Shown: positions 45,269-53,767 of the stretch, piece after piece
Position numbering within the stretch: the stretch's first letter is position 1
How the letters are laid out: each line of letters starts with the position of its first letter
DNA from: Desulfobacteraceae bacterium
GTDB taxonomy: Bacteria; Desulfobacterota; Desulfobacteria; Desulfobacterales; Desulfobacteraceae
DNA length: 64,000 nt
NCBI GenBank assembly: GCA_016743945.1
Contig: JADGFI010000022.1
Location: 26,604 to 90,603 of the forward strand
Direction of reading: 5' to 3'
Notes under the pieces: model-generated
Seen by the model: only the letters and a program-made list of their open reading frames with translations
Told to the model about the DNA's origin: nothing
Databases searched by the model: none
Program-made: the position numbers and the translations under genes

Positions 45269-46105
45269 ATGAATTTAAAAATAAATACAAATTCCATGGG
45301 TGCTTTTTCCAGCTTTCAGCTACAAAAAGGCCACCAGGCCTTATCAGAATCACTTGAACGGCTGTCCACGGGGGAAAAAATCAACAAGGCTGCCGACGAT
45401 GCTGCGGGCATGGTGATCGCCAATACCCTTTCAAGCCAGGCAAAGGGATATGGCCAGGCCATACAAAATTCAACCGATGCCATCTCCATCACACAGGTGG
45501 CAGATGGCGCCCTGGGCCAGGCATCCGACAGGGTCCAGGATATCCGGGTAAAGGCTCTTCAGGCAGCGAATCAAAGCCAATCCCCTGAAAGCCGACAGGC
45601 GATTCAGGCAGATATTGACAAATCCCTTCAAAGTATAAAAGATATTGCCCAGGACACTTCCTTTAACGGGCAAAAACTATTGTCAGGCAGTTTTTCTAAC
45701 AAACAATTCCAGATAGGGACTGCCCCAGGCGAGACGATGAACCTCTCTCTTGCATCAATCGAGCCTGAACAAATTGCCCATGAGACCCTTGGCACCCTGA
45801 GCGGTATTGATGTATCCACCTGGGAGGGCGCCCAAAATGCCATCCAGGTTGCAGATGCTGCCATGGAATATATAGACCAACAAAGATCCCAGGTCGGTTC
45901 AAGTACAAATCATTTGACCTCTTCCATCAGCACCCTTTCCAATGCCATGATCAATACAATTTCAGCTCAATCCGAAATCCAGGACCTGGATTTCGCCGAA
46001 GAATCCATGAATTTGAACAAGATTAAGCTGCTGGGTAAAACCCAGGCCTTTGCCCAGGCCCAGACCAACACCTCGGCCAAAAACCTCCTGGATCTTTTTG
46101 GATAA
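45269..46105 (+). CDS. fliC: Flagellin
   Basis: Filament protein of 278 residues. The conserved D0/D1 N-terminal helix (LSESLERLSTGEKINKAADDAAGMVIANTL) and C-terminal helix (ALSNAM-type, ending NTSAKNLLDLFG) flank a short central domain (about 140-190), so this is a minimal flagellin. AAGGAG precedes the ATG. Upstream, TAAA followed after 15 bases by an AGAATAA-like box may be a weak sigma-28 element. A response regulator follows 130 bp later; no other flagellar gene is in the window. Confidence 0.93.
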   Translation: MNLKINTNSMGAFSSFQLQKGHQALSESLERLSTGEKINKAADDAAGMVIANTLSSQAKGYGQAIQNSTDAISITQVADGALGQASDRVQDIRVKALQAANQSQSPESRQAIQADIDKSLQSIKDIAQDTSFNGQKLLSGSFSNKQFQIGTAPGETMNLSLASIEPEQIAHETLGTLSGIDVSTWEGAQNAIQVADAAMEYIDQQRSQVGSSTNHLTSSISTLSNAMINTISAQSEIQDLDFAEESMNLNKIKLLGKTQAFAQAQTNTSAKNLLDLFG

Positions 46106-46235
46106 AACACAAACGATTAATATCTGGCCTGAAATATACTTTGTTTTTTAAAATTCGTAACACCAGAAATTCCTTGGCAGCCAACAAAAAGTAACTGTTG
46201 GTTGGGTGCCTATTAATAGATACGAAAGACGGGTC

Positions 46236-46940
46236 ATGAAAAAAACAAAAATTATTATCGCAGATGACCACAGGATGGTCAGGCAAGGCCTTATTAACTT
46301 GTTCAGCACAAAAAAAAATTTTGAAGTCATCGCTGAAACAGGTTCCGGGCAAGAGGTAGTACAGCTTGCATTAACACATTACCCAGATATTGTTATCATT
46401 AAAATCGGTATACCCGACCTAAACGGCATGGAAGCCACCAAACAAATCTTAGCCAAAAATTCAAATATAAAAATCATTGCGCTTTCCGTCCATACAAAAA
46501 AACAGTATGTGATGGGAATGCTCAATGCCGGGGGCTCCGGATATTTGTTAAAATCATGCTCTTTCCAAGAATTGCTCACAGCTATTGAGGTTGTTTTATC
46601 CGGCAAAATTTATCTTTGTCATGATGTCTCAGGGGTTGTTGTTGAAAGTGCTTTAGCATCGGAACAAAATAAAATCGAATCTCTTTTTTCTCTGTTATCC
46701 CAGCGGGAAAGAGAAATTCTCCAGCTCCTATCTGAAGGACATAAGAATAAAAGCATTGCAGAGAAACTGCATATCAGCACGAAAACAGTACAGGTTCACC
46801 GGACCCACCTGAAAAAGAAACTAAATCTAAACAGTACGGCAGAACTTACAAAATATGCAATTTCCAAAGGCCTCACATCGGTGGAATTGTCGCCTGAATA
46901 TCATCGGATAAAACACGATAAGGATTTCCCCCATTTTTAA
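46236..46940 (+). CDS. LuxR/NarL-type response regulator with Asp-to-Lys receiver
   Basis: Receiver plus HTH protein of 234 residues. The receiver starts KIIIADDHRMVRQGL with the acidic pair Asp10-Asp11, and has the conserved Ser/Thr (IIALSVH) and Lys (GSGYLLKSCSF). But the phospho-acceptor position in PDIVIIKIGIPDLNGMEA is Lys56 where Asp is expected. The C-terminal HTH is intact (LSQREREILQLLSEGHKNKSIAEKLHISTKTVQVHRTHLKKKL). It is probably a phosphorylation-independent regulator. ATG 46236 has AAAGACGGG upstream; a GTG at 46206 is in frame. It follows the flagellin gene and may act on it. Confidence 0.88.
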   Translation: MKKTKIIIADDHRMVRQGLINLFSTKKNFEVIAETGSGQEVVQLALTHYPDIVIIKIGIPDLNGMEATKQILAKNSNIKIIALSVHTKKQYVMGMLNAGGSGYLLKSCSFQELLTAIEVVLSGKIYLCHDVSGVVVESALASEQNKIESLFSLLSQREREILQLLSEGHKNKSIAEKLHISTKTVQVHRTHLKKKLNLNSTAELTKYAISKGLTSVELSPEYHRIKHDKDFPHF

Positions 46941-47062
46941 TGTTGCCTCTATGCCTATCTGTATTTCTTCCTTGTGCCCCAAAATACACCCTTTTTATAT
47001 GAAAAATAGGCTTTTCCCTGATTGCATTCCCCATGATTTTATAGTTTTATGGATATTGTAAA

Positions 47063-47116
47063 GAAATGTAATCAGACCCACTATTCATAGATGGGCACCT
47101 CCGCTGATTACATTTC
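47063..47116. repeat. Long imperfect palindrome
   Basis: GAAATGTAATCAG (47063-47075) and CTGATTACATTTC (47104-47116) are perfect 13-bp inverted arms. The centre has nested pairs CCCA/TGGG and CTAT/ATAG around TC. It sits in the 326-bp gap between the response regulator and the secreted protein and otherwise holds no gene I can support. Confidence 0.65.
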
Positions 47117-47266
47117 ATACCGAGGTCAGGCAGGAGTAGCGGCCTCCCGCTTGGCCTCAAACCACGCATAATTATGCAGGGATCTTCAGGGTCACTAACC
47201 AGGGTTTTACAAAACACCATACAAAGAAAGTTCCTGCACGATAAACTTAATGAAGGAGACGGGTCC

Positions 47267-47668
47267 ATGAAAACATTATTTTGTTTTATCGTTATTTTTT
47301 TGTTTTGGGGAATCAATAACACTGCCATTGGCGCTGAAAGTTTAAAGGATATGGCAATGGGGGATGCCTACTTTGATGTGGCCACGGGCCATCGGTATAT
47401 TAAAAATTCAAATACCACCTATGCCGAGTATTCCAAAAAAGGAAAACTGCTGAGAACCGATGTCCCAAACACCCAACCCCATTTGGCCAAAAGTAAATAC
47501 ATAACTGAATTGACCAGTGAATCATACCTGGTTTATGAGAGAAATTTAACCGAGGGGATCGTACAACAGATTTTACCGGCATCCAATAAACATCCCGAAG
47601 GATGGCGGTGTAAAGAAATGCTGCCGCTATCCGCTGAGGCATATGAAAGGCCAGGTATAGAAGAATAG
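47267..47668 (+). CDS. Small secreted hypothetical protein
   Basis: A 133-residue protein with a clear signal peptide (MKTLFCFIVIFLFWGINN, cleavage near IGAES). The mature part has AYFDVATGHRYIKNSNTTYAEYSKKGKLLRTDVPNTQP, a repeat-free beta-like pattern, then a short acidic tail. One Cys remains in the mature chain. ATG 47267 has AAGGAG upstream; the longer frame has no signal-like start. I know no family for it with confidence. It is isolated between the flagellar locus and lon. Confidence 0.65.
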   Translation: MKTLFCFIVIFLFWGINNTAIGAESLKDMAMGDAYFDVATGHRYIKNSNTTYAEYSKKGKLLRTDVPNTQPHLAKSKYITELTSESYLVYERNLTEGIVQQILPASNKHPEGWRCKEMLPLSAEAYERPGIEE

Positions 47669-47879
47669 AGACGGAATGATATAGACAAGGAAACACGCTG
47701 CAACGCTCCCCTTCGGAGGAGGGGACATTACAGGCAACTGAATTCCAACAATTTTTAAAAAAAGTGTCTCAATAGCTTGGATGCACTGTCCTTAAGAAGA
47801 GACATAGTTGACTCTTTCAATGACAAAACCGTCAAAAGTCCACGCCCCCGAAATGTACCAATGGATATCGGTTCAAAAA

Positions 47880-47912
47880 TTAAGGGGTGCTGCCATGGGC
47901 AGCACCCCTTAA
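47880..47912 (-). terminator. Intrinsic terminator of lon
   Basis: TTAAGGGGTGCTGCC and GGCAGCACCCCTTAA form a perfect 15-bp stem with a 3-base loop. On the minus strand it is followed by TTTTT. It lies 29 bp past the lon stop. Confidence 0.9.
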
Positions 47913-47941
47913 TCTTTCCAGCCGGCAAGAGTTATGGACAA

Positions 47942-50338
47942 TTATGGTTTAAACACGATCTCGTAAACATCCTTGTAGCGTTTGACAAAATGAAAATTTA
48001 TCCCTTCTTTAATATGATCGGGAAGCTTCTTAAACGCACTTGTGCATCCATGGGGCAGGATAATTTCATTGATCCCGATACGCCGGGAAGCAATAATCTT
48101 TTCCTTTATTCCGCCCACGGGCAACACTTCTCCGGTGAGGGTAAGTTCACCGGTCATGGCAAGGGGCCGCTGGATGGCTTTGCCCGTGGCCAAAGAAACC
48201 AGTGCCGTGGTAATGGTGACCCCGGCGCTGGGGCCGTCCTTGGGAGTGGCACCTTCGGGCACATGGATATGAATAAAGGCGTTGTCAAAATAATCTTCTT
48301 CAATACCAAATGTTTTGGAATTGGCCCGGACATGGGACAGGGCAATAGCGGCTGATTCCTGCATCACGTCCCCAAGCTTGCCCGTGAGCTTAAACCCGGA
48401 ATTTTTCCCGTGAACCTTTACGGCCTCAATGGAAAGAGTGGCTCCGCCCATGGAGGTCCAGGCAAGGCCTGTCACAATGCCCACTCCTTTCATCTGCTTT
48501 TCCTTGGTAAAAAAAGGTGTTCCCAGATACCCTTCCAGAGATTTGATATTGATCTGAATTTTTTTCTTTTTTTCTTTTAGGATGGTAACAATACTTTTCC
48601 GGATGATCTTATTGAGCAGCTTTTCAAGCCCCCTGACCCCGGCTTCCCTGGCATATCCCTCAATAAGGTATCGGATGGTGGGGTCGGTGATGGTAATGAT
48701 ACTATTGGTCAACTTATTTCGCTTCAACAATCTGGGCCAGAGATGCTTTCTGGCAATCTCCATTTTTTCCGCCGTGATATACCCGGACAAATTGATCCGG
48801 TCCATCCGATCCAGGAGGGGACTGGGAATAGTATCCAGGGTATTGGCCGTGCAGATGAACAACACCTTGGACAAATCAACGCGAAGGTCCAAATAATGGT
48901 CCAGAAACTCAGCATTTTGTTCCGGATCCAGAACTTCCAACAGAGCCGAGGCCGGATCCCCCTGGTAGGAGGCCCCGATCTTGTCCACTTCATCCAGCAT
49001 GATCACGGGATTTGCCACCTTTGTATCCTTAAGGGCCTGGACCATTTTTCCGGGCAATGCGCCCACATAGGTTCTTCTATGGCCTTTGATCTCCGCCTCG
49101 TCCCGCATGCCCCCCAGAGAAAACCGGTAAAATTTTCGTCCAAGGGCTTCGGCAATGGATTTTCCGATGGAGGTTTTCCCCACCCCCGGAGGCCCCACAA
49201 ACAGGATAATGGACCCGGATATGTCTCGTTTATATACCCCTGCGGCAAAGAACTCGATAATCCGCTCCTTGACATCGGAAAGCCCGGCATGATCGCGTTC
49301 AAGAATTTCTTCTGCCCGGGCAATATCAATATTGTCTTCGGAATGAATCCCCCAGGGAAAGGAGGTGATCCAGTCCAGATAGTTTCGCGTTACCCCGTAT
49401 TCAGAAGAACCCGTCTCCAATACCGATAATTTCTCAATCTCCTCATCAAAGCGTGTTACCACATGCTCCGGGGGAGAAAGCGTTTCAAATTTTGCCTTGA
49501 ATTTATCCACATCAGAGGTTTTGTCATCCTTTTGCATGCCCAGTTCTTTTTGGATGGCCTTGAGCTGTTCCCTTAAAAAAAACTTGCGCTTGTTATCATC
49601 CACCTGGGTGTTCAGATCTTTTTGTATCTTTGTCTGAAGTTTGGCAATCTCTATTTCTTTTTGGAGCAGCATCAAGACTTTTTTCATCCGTTCAATCACG
49701 GATTCAATTTCCAAAATTTCCTGGAGATCAGGCCCGGAGGCAGTGGTGATGCCTGCGGCAAAATCCGTCAAAGGAGAGGGTTGATCCGGACTGAACCGAC
49801 CCAGATATTGTTTGAGCTCTTCTGAGTACAGCGGATTTAAGGACAAAAGTTTTTTAATGGAACTGATGATGGAAATGGCATAGGCCTTTAACTTGTCTTC
49901 ATCCTCTTCCATTTTTTCAAAGTATTCCACCTCGACCACAAAAGGGGGTTTATCCGATAGGAATCTTTTGATTTTAAAGCGTTCAAGTCCCTGGGCAATA
50001 AACTGGATATGGCCCTCCACATCCGTAATATTCATCATGCGTACCACGCAGCCGACCGTGGGAAAATCTTTCTGATACACATATTTTCCCTTTACTTCAC
50101 TTAAATAGGAAAGGCCCAAAAGATTTTTTGAATCCCTGGATGCTTTTCTCAGCGTCTCTTCCCATCGTTTTTTATCAACAATCAACGGCTGAACCTGGGC
50201 CGGCAGATGGGGACGCCCTGTTATGGGAACCAGGTATAATATATCGGGTTTGACATTTTGCTGTACCAACCCGCTTTCTGTCTTCTCTTCTTCGTCATTT
50301 ACTATTTCAGGCGTAATGGATTTGGTCTCGTCGGTCAT
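47942..50338 (-). CDS. lon: ATP-dependent Lon protease
   Basis: Cytosolic AAA+ serine protease that degrades misfolded and regulatory proteins. The 798 residues have the LON substrate-binding domain (YLVPITGRPHLPAQVQPL), a coiled region, AAA+ with Walker A GPPGVGKTS and Walker B VIMLDEVDKIG, and the protease domain with catalytic Ser in KDGPSAGVTITTAL and Lys in PVGGIKEKI. GAGGTGAT precedes the ATG. Single gene with its own terminator. A heat-shock promoter was not evident upstream. Confidence 0.96.
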   Translation of the reverse strand: MTDETKSITPEIVNDEEEKTESGLVQQNVKPDILYLVPITGRPHLPAQVQPLIVDKKRWEETLRKASRDSKNLLGLSYLSEVKGKYVYQKDFPTVGCVVRMMNITDVEGHIQFIAQGLERFKIKRFLSDKPPFVVEVEYFEKMEEDEDKLKAYAISIISSIKKLLSLNPLYSEELKQYLGRFSPDQPSPLTDFAAGITTASGPDLQEILEIESVIERMKKVLMLLQKEIEIAKLQTKIQKDLNTQVDDNKRKFFLREQLKAIQKELGMQKDDKTSDVDKFKAKFETLSPPEHVVTRFDEEIEKLSVLETGSSEYGVTRNYLDWITSFPWGIHSEDNIDIARAEEILERDHAGLSDVKERIIEFFAAGVYKRDISGSIILFVGPPGVGKTSIGKSIAEALGRKFYRFSLGGMRDEAEIKGHRRTYVGALPGKMVQALKDTKVANPVIMLDEVDKIGASYQGDPASALLEVLDPEQNAEFLDHYLDLRVDLSKVLFICTANTLDTIPSPLLDRMDRINLSGYITAEKMEIARKHLWPRLLKRNKLTNSIITITDPTIRYLIEGYAREAGVRGLEKLLNKIIRKSIVTILKEKKKKIQINIKSLEGYLGTPFFTKEKQMKGVGIVTGLAWTSMGGATLSIEAVKVHGKNSGFKLTGKLGDVMQESAAIALSHVRANSKTFGIEEDYFDNAFIHIHVPEGATPKDGPSAGVTITTALVSLATGKAIQRPLAMTGELTLTGEVLPVGGIKEKIIASRRIGINEIILPHGCTSAFKKLPDHIKEGINFHFVKRYKDVYEIVFKP

Positions 50339-50523
50339 ATATCACCTCAAAAGTTAAAATTTTATTTACGGGCACGACGCTTGGATTGAACTTTATGATT
50401 ATCCCTATACTATAATTATATTTTCCATTCTGACAATAGAAAAAGCAAAATCCATACCATGACAAAGCATTTAAATTTACTTCTCCCATAATATGGATCT
50501 TGCCGGACTAATTATTTGTATGG

Positions 50524-50718
50524 TTATTTTTCTAAAATTTTAAAGGGATGACCCTGACTGCACTTGCCTGTTTTTCCTTTGGTCCCACAGCCACTGCCAC
50601 TGCTGCAATCACCACTGCTGCAATTGCACCCCCCCTGCCCTCTATAGGTTTTAATAAAACTTCTGATGCAAAACAATAAGGCCATGGCCACTATAATTCC
50701 CACAAGTATGTTATCCAT
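50524..50718 (-). CDS. FeoB-associated Cys-rich membrane protein
   Basis: A 64-residue protein with one N-terminal transmembrane helix (MDNILVGIIVAMALLFCIRSFI) and a Cys/Gly-rich tail (CNCSSGDCSSGSGCGTKGKTGKC). This is the FeoB-associated Cys-rich family. It lies 15 bp downstream of feoB, so it is the third gene of a feoA-feoB operon. The cysteines may bind iron or a FeS cluster to control FeoB; the exact role is not established. Confidence 0.88.
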   Translation of the reverse strand: MDNILVGIIVAMALLFCIRSFIKTYRGQGGCNCSSGDCSSGSGCGTKGKTGKCSQGHPFKILEK

Positions 50719-50733
50719 TCTCTTTTTCCTCCA

Positions 50734-52950
50734 TCAGGACATGATCAAAGAACCGACCTGATAAACCGCCACTGACAATCCAAAGGCCAGGGTTGTGTTA
50801 AAAACAACAGAAAAAGCCGCCCATTTCCAGGAGCCTGCTTCCTTTGCAATACAAACCACCGTAACAAAACACGGAGCATAAAAAATCGTAAAGATAATCA
50901 GGCTGAATGCGGTTAAGGGCCCCCACCCGTCTGCTGTCTTGAGCCGATCTGAAAGAGAACCCGTCTCTTCGGGGTCCACTTCCCCTAAAGAATAGGCCGT
51001 GCCCAGAGTTGATACCACCACCTCTTTGGCTGCAAAGCCCCCCACAAGGGCAATATTGGTCCGCCAGTCAAACCCGGCATATCGTGTAATTCCCGTAAGT
51101 GCTACCCCTAAGCGACCGGCAGCGGAATTTTTCAATCCAGCCTGGGCCTCTTCCAAATCAATTTGAACAAGGGCCTGTTTTAAGGCCTGGTTCCGGGGTG
51201 ACAATGCCGGGGAATCTTGGGCCATCATCTCTTGCACAGCCTGGGCCGACATTCCCCGGGTAACGCCTGCGCGCTGGACTTCAAACAAATCTTTCTTTTG
51301 GTTGTCAAGCCCGGGAAAGGTCATCATGGCCCAAATCACAATGGATATTCCTAAGATAACCGTTCCAGCCTTTTTTACATATTGCCAGGTTCTTTCCCAG
51401 GTATGGATAAAAAGACCCTTAAGGGTGGGTAACCGATAGGGAGGCAGCTCCATGACAAAGGGGGTGGATGCGCCTCGGATAAGAGTGGACCGCAACAATC
51501 TTGCCACCAGCAATGCCCCCACCCAGGAAATAAGCGTAATCACCATCATTATCAAGGCCTTATTTTCAGAGAAAAAGGCAGCCACCAACAGGGCAAACAC
51601 CGGTAATTTGGCACCACAGTTCATAAAGGGAACCGTCAAAAGGGTTGCCAGTCGCTCCTTGGGTGATTTTAAGGTTCTTGTGGCCATGACGCCGGGGACA
51701 GCACAACCACCCGCAATTCCTCCGGAGACGATAAAGGCCATCACCGAACTGCCATGGAGTCCGAATATTCTGAACACCCGGTCCAGCATAAATGCCATCC
51801 GGGCCAGATATCCGGAATCTTCCAGAAAAGATATCCCCAGAAACATGAACATGATCAAGGGAACAAATCCCATCACCCCGCCCACACCGCCAATAATCCC
51901 TGAAACCACCAGGGATTTTAGATGCCCGTCGGGCAGTACCCCCGCGACTGCTGCCCCCAACCAGCCAAAAAAGGTTTCCAACCATCCCATGGGGATTTCC
52001 CCATAGCTAAAGGTAAAATGATACAATCCCAGGAGAATTGCCACCATGATCACAGGGCCTGCAAGTCGGTTTGTCACAATCTTGTCTATTTTGTCAGACC
52101 GCTGGATGCGATTTCTATCATGGGCATAGGTCATCACATTTTGTTTGAGAACCGAATTGATAAATCCATACCGCTGGTCGGCAATCATCCCCTCGGGGTG
52201 AGTATCAAGGGTTCGTTCCAAATGCCTTGTCACCTTGTTAACAATTTTCTCAAGGCGCTTAGCAACAAGGGCATTGCTATCGTTGCCCATCTTTATAATC
52301 TGTTGATCATTTTCAAGATATTTAAGAGCGGTCCACCGGGCCGGATAATTCTGGGTCAAAAAACTGTCTGAAAGAATAAGGGTCTCCATCTCGTCCAGGG
52401 CACCATCAATATCCATCCCATAGGAAATTTTTAAGGGTGCCACTTCTTTGCCCTTGTTACGGACAATGGTTGCCGCAATGGTTTCCAGCAATTTTTTCTT
52501 GCCTTCCCCGCTTCTGGCAACCGTGGGCACCACCGGGACATTCAAAAGCTGTGACAATTTTTCAATATTGATCCGGATACCGCGTTTTTTGGCCACATCC
52601 ATCATATTCAAGGCCACACAAACAGGAATCCCCATCTCCATGAACTGAACCGACAGATACAAGTTTCTTTCCAGGTTGGAGGCATCCACAATATTGACAA
52701 TCATGGAAGGCGTTTCATTTACCAGATAATCCCTTGCCACAACTTCCTCCAGGGAATAGGCTGTCAAAGAATAGGTTCCGGGAAGATCCACCACATCAAA
52801 TAATCCGGCATCACTTGTGCAGGTTCCCTGCTTTTTTTCAACGGTTACCCCGGGATAGTTCCCCACATGCTGCCGGGCACCGGTCAGGACGTTAAAAAGG
52901 GTTGTTTTGCCGGAATTCGGATTCCCGGCCAATGCAATGGCAAAACTCAT
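50734..52950 (-). CDS. feoB: Ferrous iron transporter FeoB
   Basis: GTP-dependent Fe(II) importer of 738 residues. N-terminal G domain with Walker A GNPNSGKTTLFN, G2/G3 VVDLPGTYSLTAYS and the G4 box NMMD, then a GDI-like helical domain, and a membrane part with about 8-10 helices including the Cys-bearing GGIAGGCAVPGVMATRTL and MNCGAKLPVF gating motifs. The loop from about 575 to 625 is a soluble insert. ATGA overlap with the feoA stop couples translation. Likely controlled by the divergent DtxR-type regulator. Confidence 0.96.
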   Translation of the reverse strand: MSFAIALAGNPNSGKTTLFNVLTGARQHVGNYPGVTVEKKQGTCTSDAGLFDVVDLPGTYSLTAYSLEEVVARDYLVNETPSMIVNIVDASNLERNLYLSVQFMEMGIPVCVALNMMDVAKKRGIRINIEKLSQLLNVPVVPTVARSGEGKKKLLETIAATIVRNKGKEVAPLKISYGMDIDGALDEMETLILSDSFLTQNYPARWTALKYLENDQQIIKMGNDSNALVAKRLEKIVNKVTRHLERTLDTHPEGMIADQRYGFINSVLKQNVMTYAHDRNRIQRSDKIDKIVTNRLAGPVIMVAILLGLYHFTFSYGEIPMGWLETFFGWLGAAVAGVLPDGHLKSLVVSGIIGGVGGVMGFVPLIMFMFLGISFLEDSGYLARMAFMLDRVFRIFGLHGSSVMAFIVSGGIAGGCAVPGVMATRTLKSPKERLATLLTVPFMNCGAKLPVFALLVAAFFSENKALIMMVITLISWVGALLVARLLRSTLIRGASTPFVMELPPYRLPTLKGLFIHTWERTWQYVKKAGTVILGISIVIWAMMTFPGLDNQKKDLFEVQRAGVTRGMSAQAVQEMMAQDSPALSPRNQALKQALVQIDLEEAQAGLKNSAAGRLGVALTGITRYAGFDWRTNIALVGGFAAKEVVVSTLGTAYSLGEVDPEETGSLSDRLKTADGWGPLTAFSLIIFTIFYAPCFVTVVCIAKEAGSWKWAAFSVVFNTTLAFGLSVAVYQVGSLIMS

Positions 52951-53183
52951 GCATCCACCTCTACTTGAATTATATCTGCTTCATTGTTGCGAAGCGTCAG
53001 TGTAAATCCCATAATCCTTAAGGATACCGGATCAAACAGAGGGGCTTTCCCCTGTATTTTCACCTCTTTTCCCGGCACAAGTCCCATATCCCGAATCCGT
53101 CTGCCAAGCTCGCCTGATCCTTTAACCGATACAATAACACCTGTCTGATTTACCTGCATCTCTCTTAATTTTATTGTTGCCAC
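52947..53183 (-). CDS. feoA: Ferrous iron transport accessory protein FeoA
   Basis: SH3-like small protein of 78 residues needed for FeoB activity. The family pattern GSGELGRRIRDMGLVPGKEVKIQGKAPLFDPVSLRIMGFTLTLRNNEADIIQVE is complete. It is the first gene of the feo operon; its ATG is 173 bp from the divergent DtxR-type gene, and the two share the promoter region. Confidence 0.94.
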   Translation of the reverse strand: MATIKLREMQVNQTGVIVSVKGSGELGRRIRDMGLVPGKEVKIQGKAPLFDPVSLRIMGFTLTLRNNEADIIQVEVDA

Positions 53184-53296
53184 GGTTTCTCCTAAAATGG
53201 GCCTATATAATTATTCAATATTCAATATAAAAAGTTTTATACAGCTAACTTTTAATTTTGTCAATAATGTTTTCCGGCAAGCTAAAAAATAATTAT

Positions 53297-53324
53297 TTGA
53301 CTTACTATATAATCAGGGTATAAG
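53297..53324 (+). promoter_or_regulatory. Promoter of the DtxR-type regulator
   Basis: TTGACT (53297-53302) and TATAAG (53319-53324) are 16 bases apart, 32 bp upstream of the regulator ATG. An inverted pair AAAAGTT (53230-53236) and AACTTTT (53247-53253) lies on the feoA side and could be a regulator site, but its 10-base spacing is unusual. Confidence 0.5.
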
Positions 53325-53356
53325 AATAAGAGTTAAAACACTATAAAGGAGACAAA

Positions 53357-53764
53357 ATGACCAAAGAGAATGTACTTTCCGAGAGCCTTGAAGATTATCT
53401 TGAAACCATATTGGAACTTCAAACAAAAAATACCGTTGCCCGCTCAAAGGATATTGCCGAAAAATTGGATATCAAACGCGGATCCGTCACGGGAATGCTC
53501 AAAAAGCTGGCTGCCCAGAAATTTATCCATTATGAACCCTATGGGTATGTAACTTTGACACCTTCAGGAAAAAAAATTGCCCAGGAGATCGAAATCCGCC
53601 ATATATTCCTGAAAGATTTTTTATTCAGGATACTTGAGGTGGATGAAAAAACAGCCGATGCTGCCGCCTGCCGAATGGAACATGTCATGGACAAATCCAC
53701 CTTTAAAAAGTTCCAGCAATTTGTTGCAGCCATGGATGCCTGCCCCCATCGCGGCAAGGAATAG
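53357..53764 (+). CDS. DtxR/MntR-family metal-dependent regulator
   Basis: Iron- or manganese-responsive repressor of 135 residues. An N-terminal winged helix (ESLEDYLETILELQTKNTVARSKDIAEKLDIKRGSVTGMLKKLAAQKFIHYEPYGYVTLT) is followed by the metal-binding/dimer helices with Glu/His/Cys ligands (ALEIEIRHIFLKDFL-like: EIEIRHIFL, AACRMEHVMD). There is no SH3 C-terminal domain, as in MntR-type members. AAAGGAG precedes the ATG. Divergence from feoAB points to iron control. Confidence 0.93.
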   Translation: MTKENVLSESLEDYLETILELQTKNTVARSKDIAEKLDIKRGSVTGMLKKLAAQKFIHYEPYGYVTLTPSGKKIAQEIEIRHIFLKDFLFRILEVDEKTADAAACRMEHVMDKSTFKKFQQFVAAMDACPHRGKE

Positions 53765-53767
53765 TCT

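Noticed and set aside
48743..49429. 228-codon plus-strand frame opposite lon
   Set aside because: Antisense to the AAA+ domain of Lon and without protein-like motifs.
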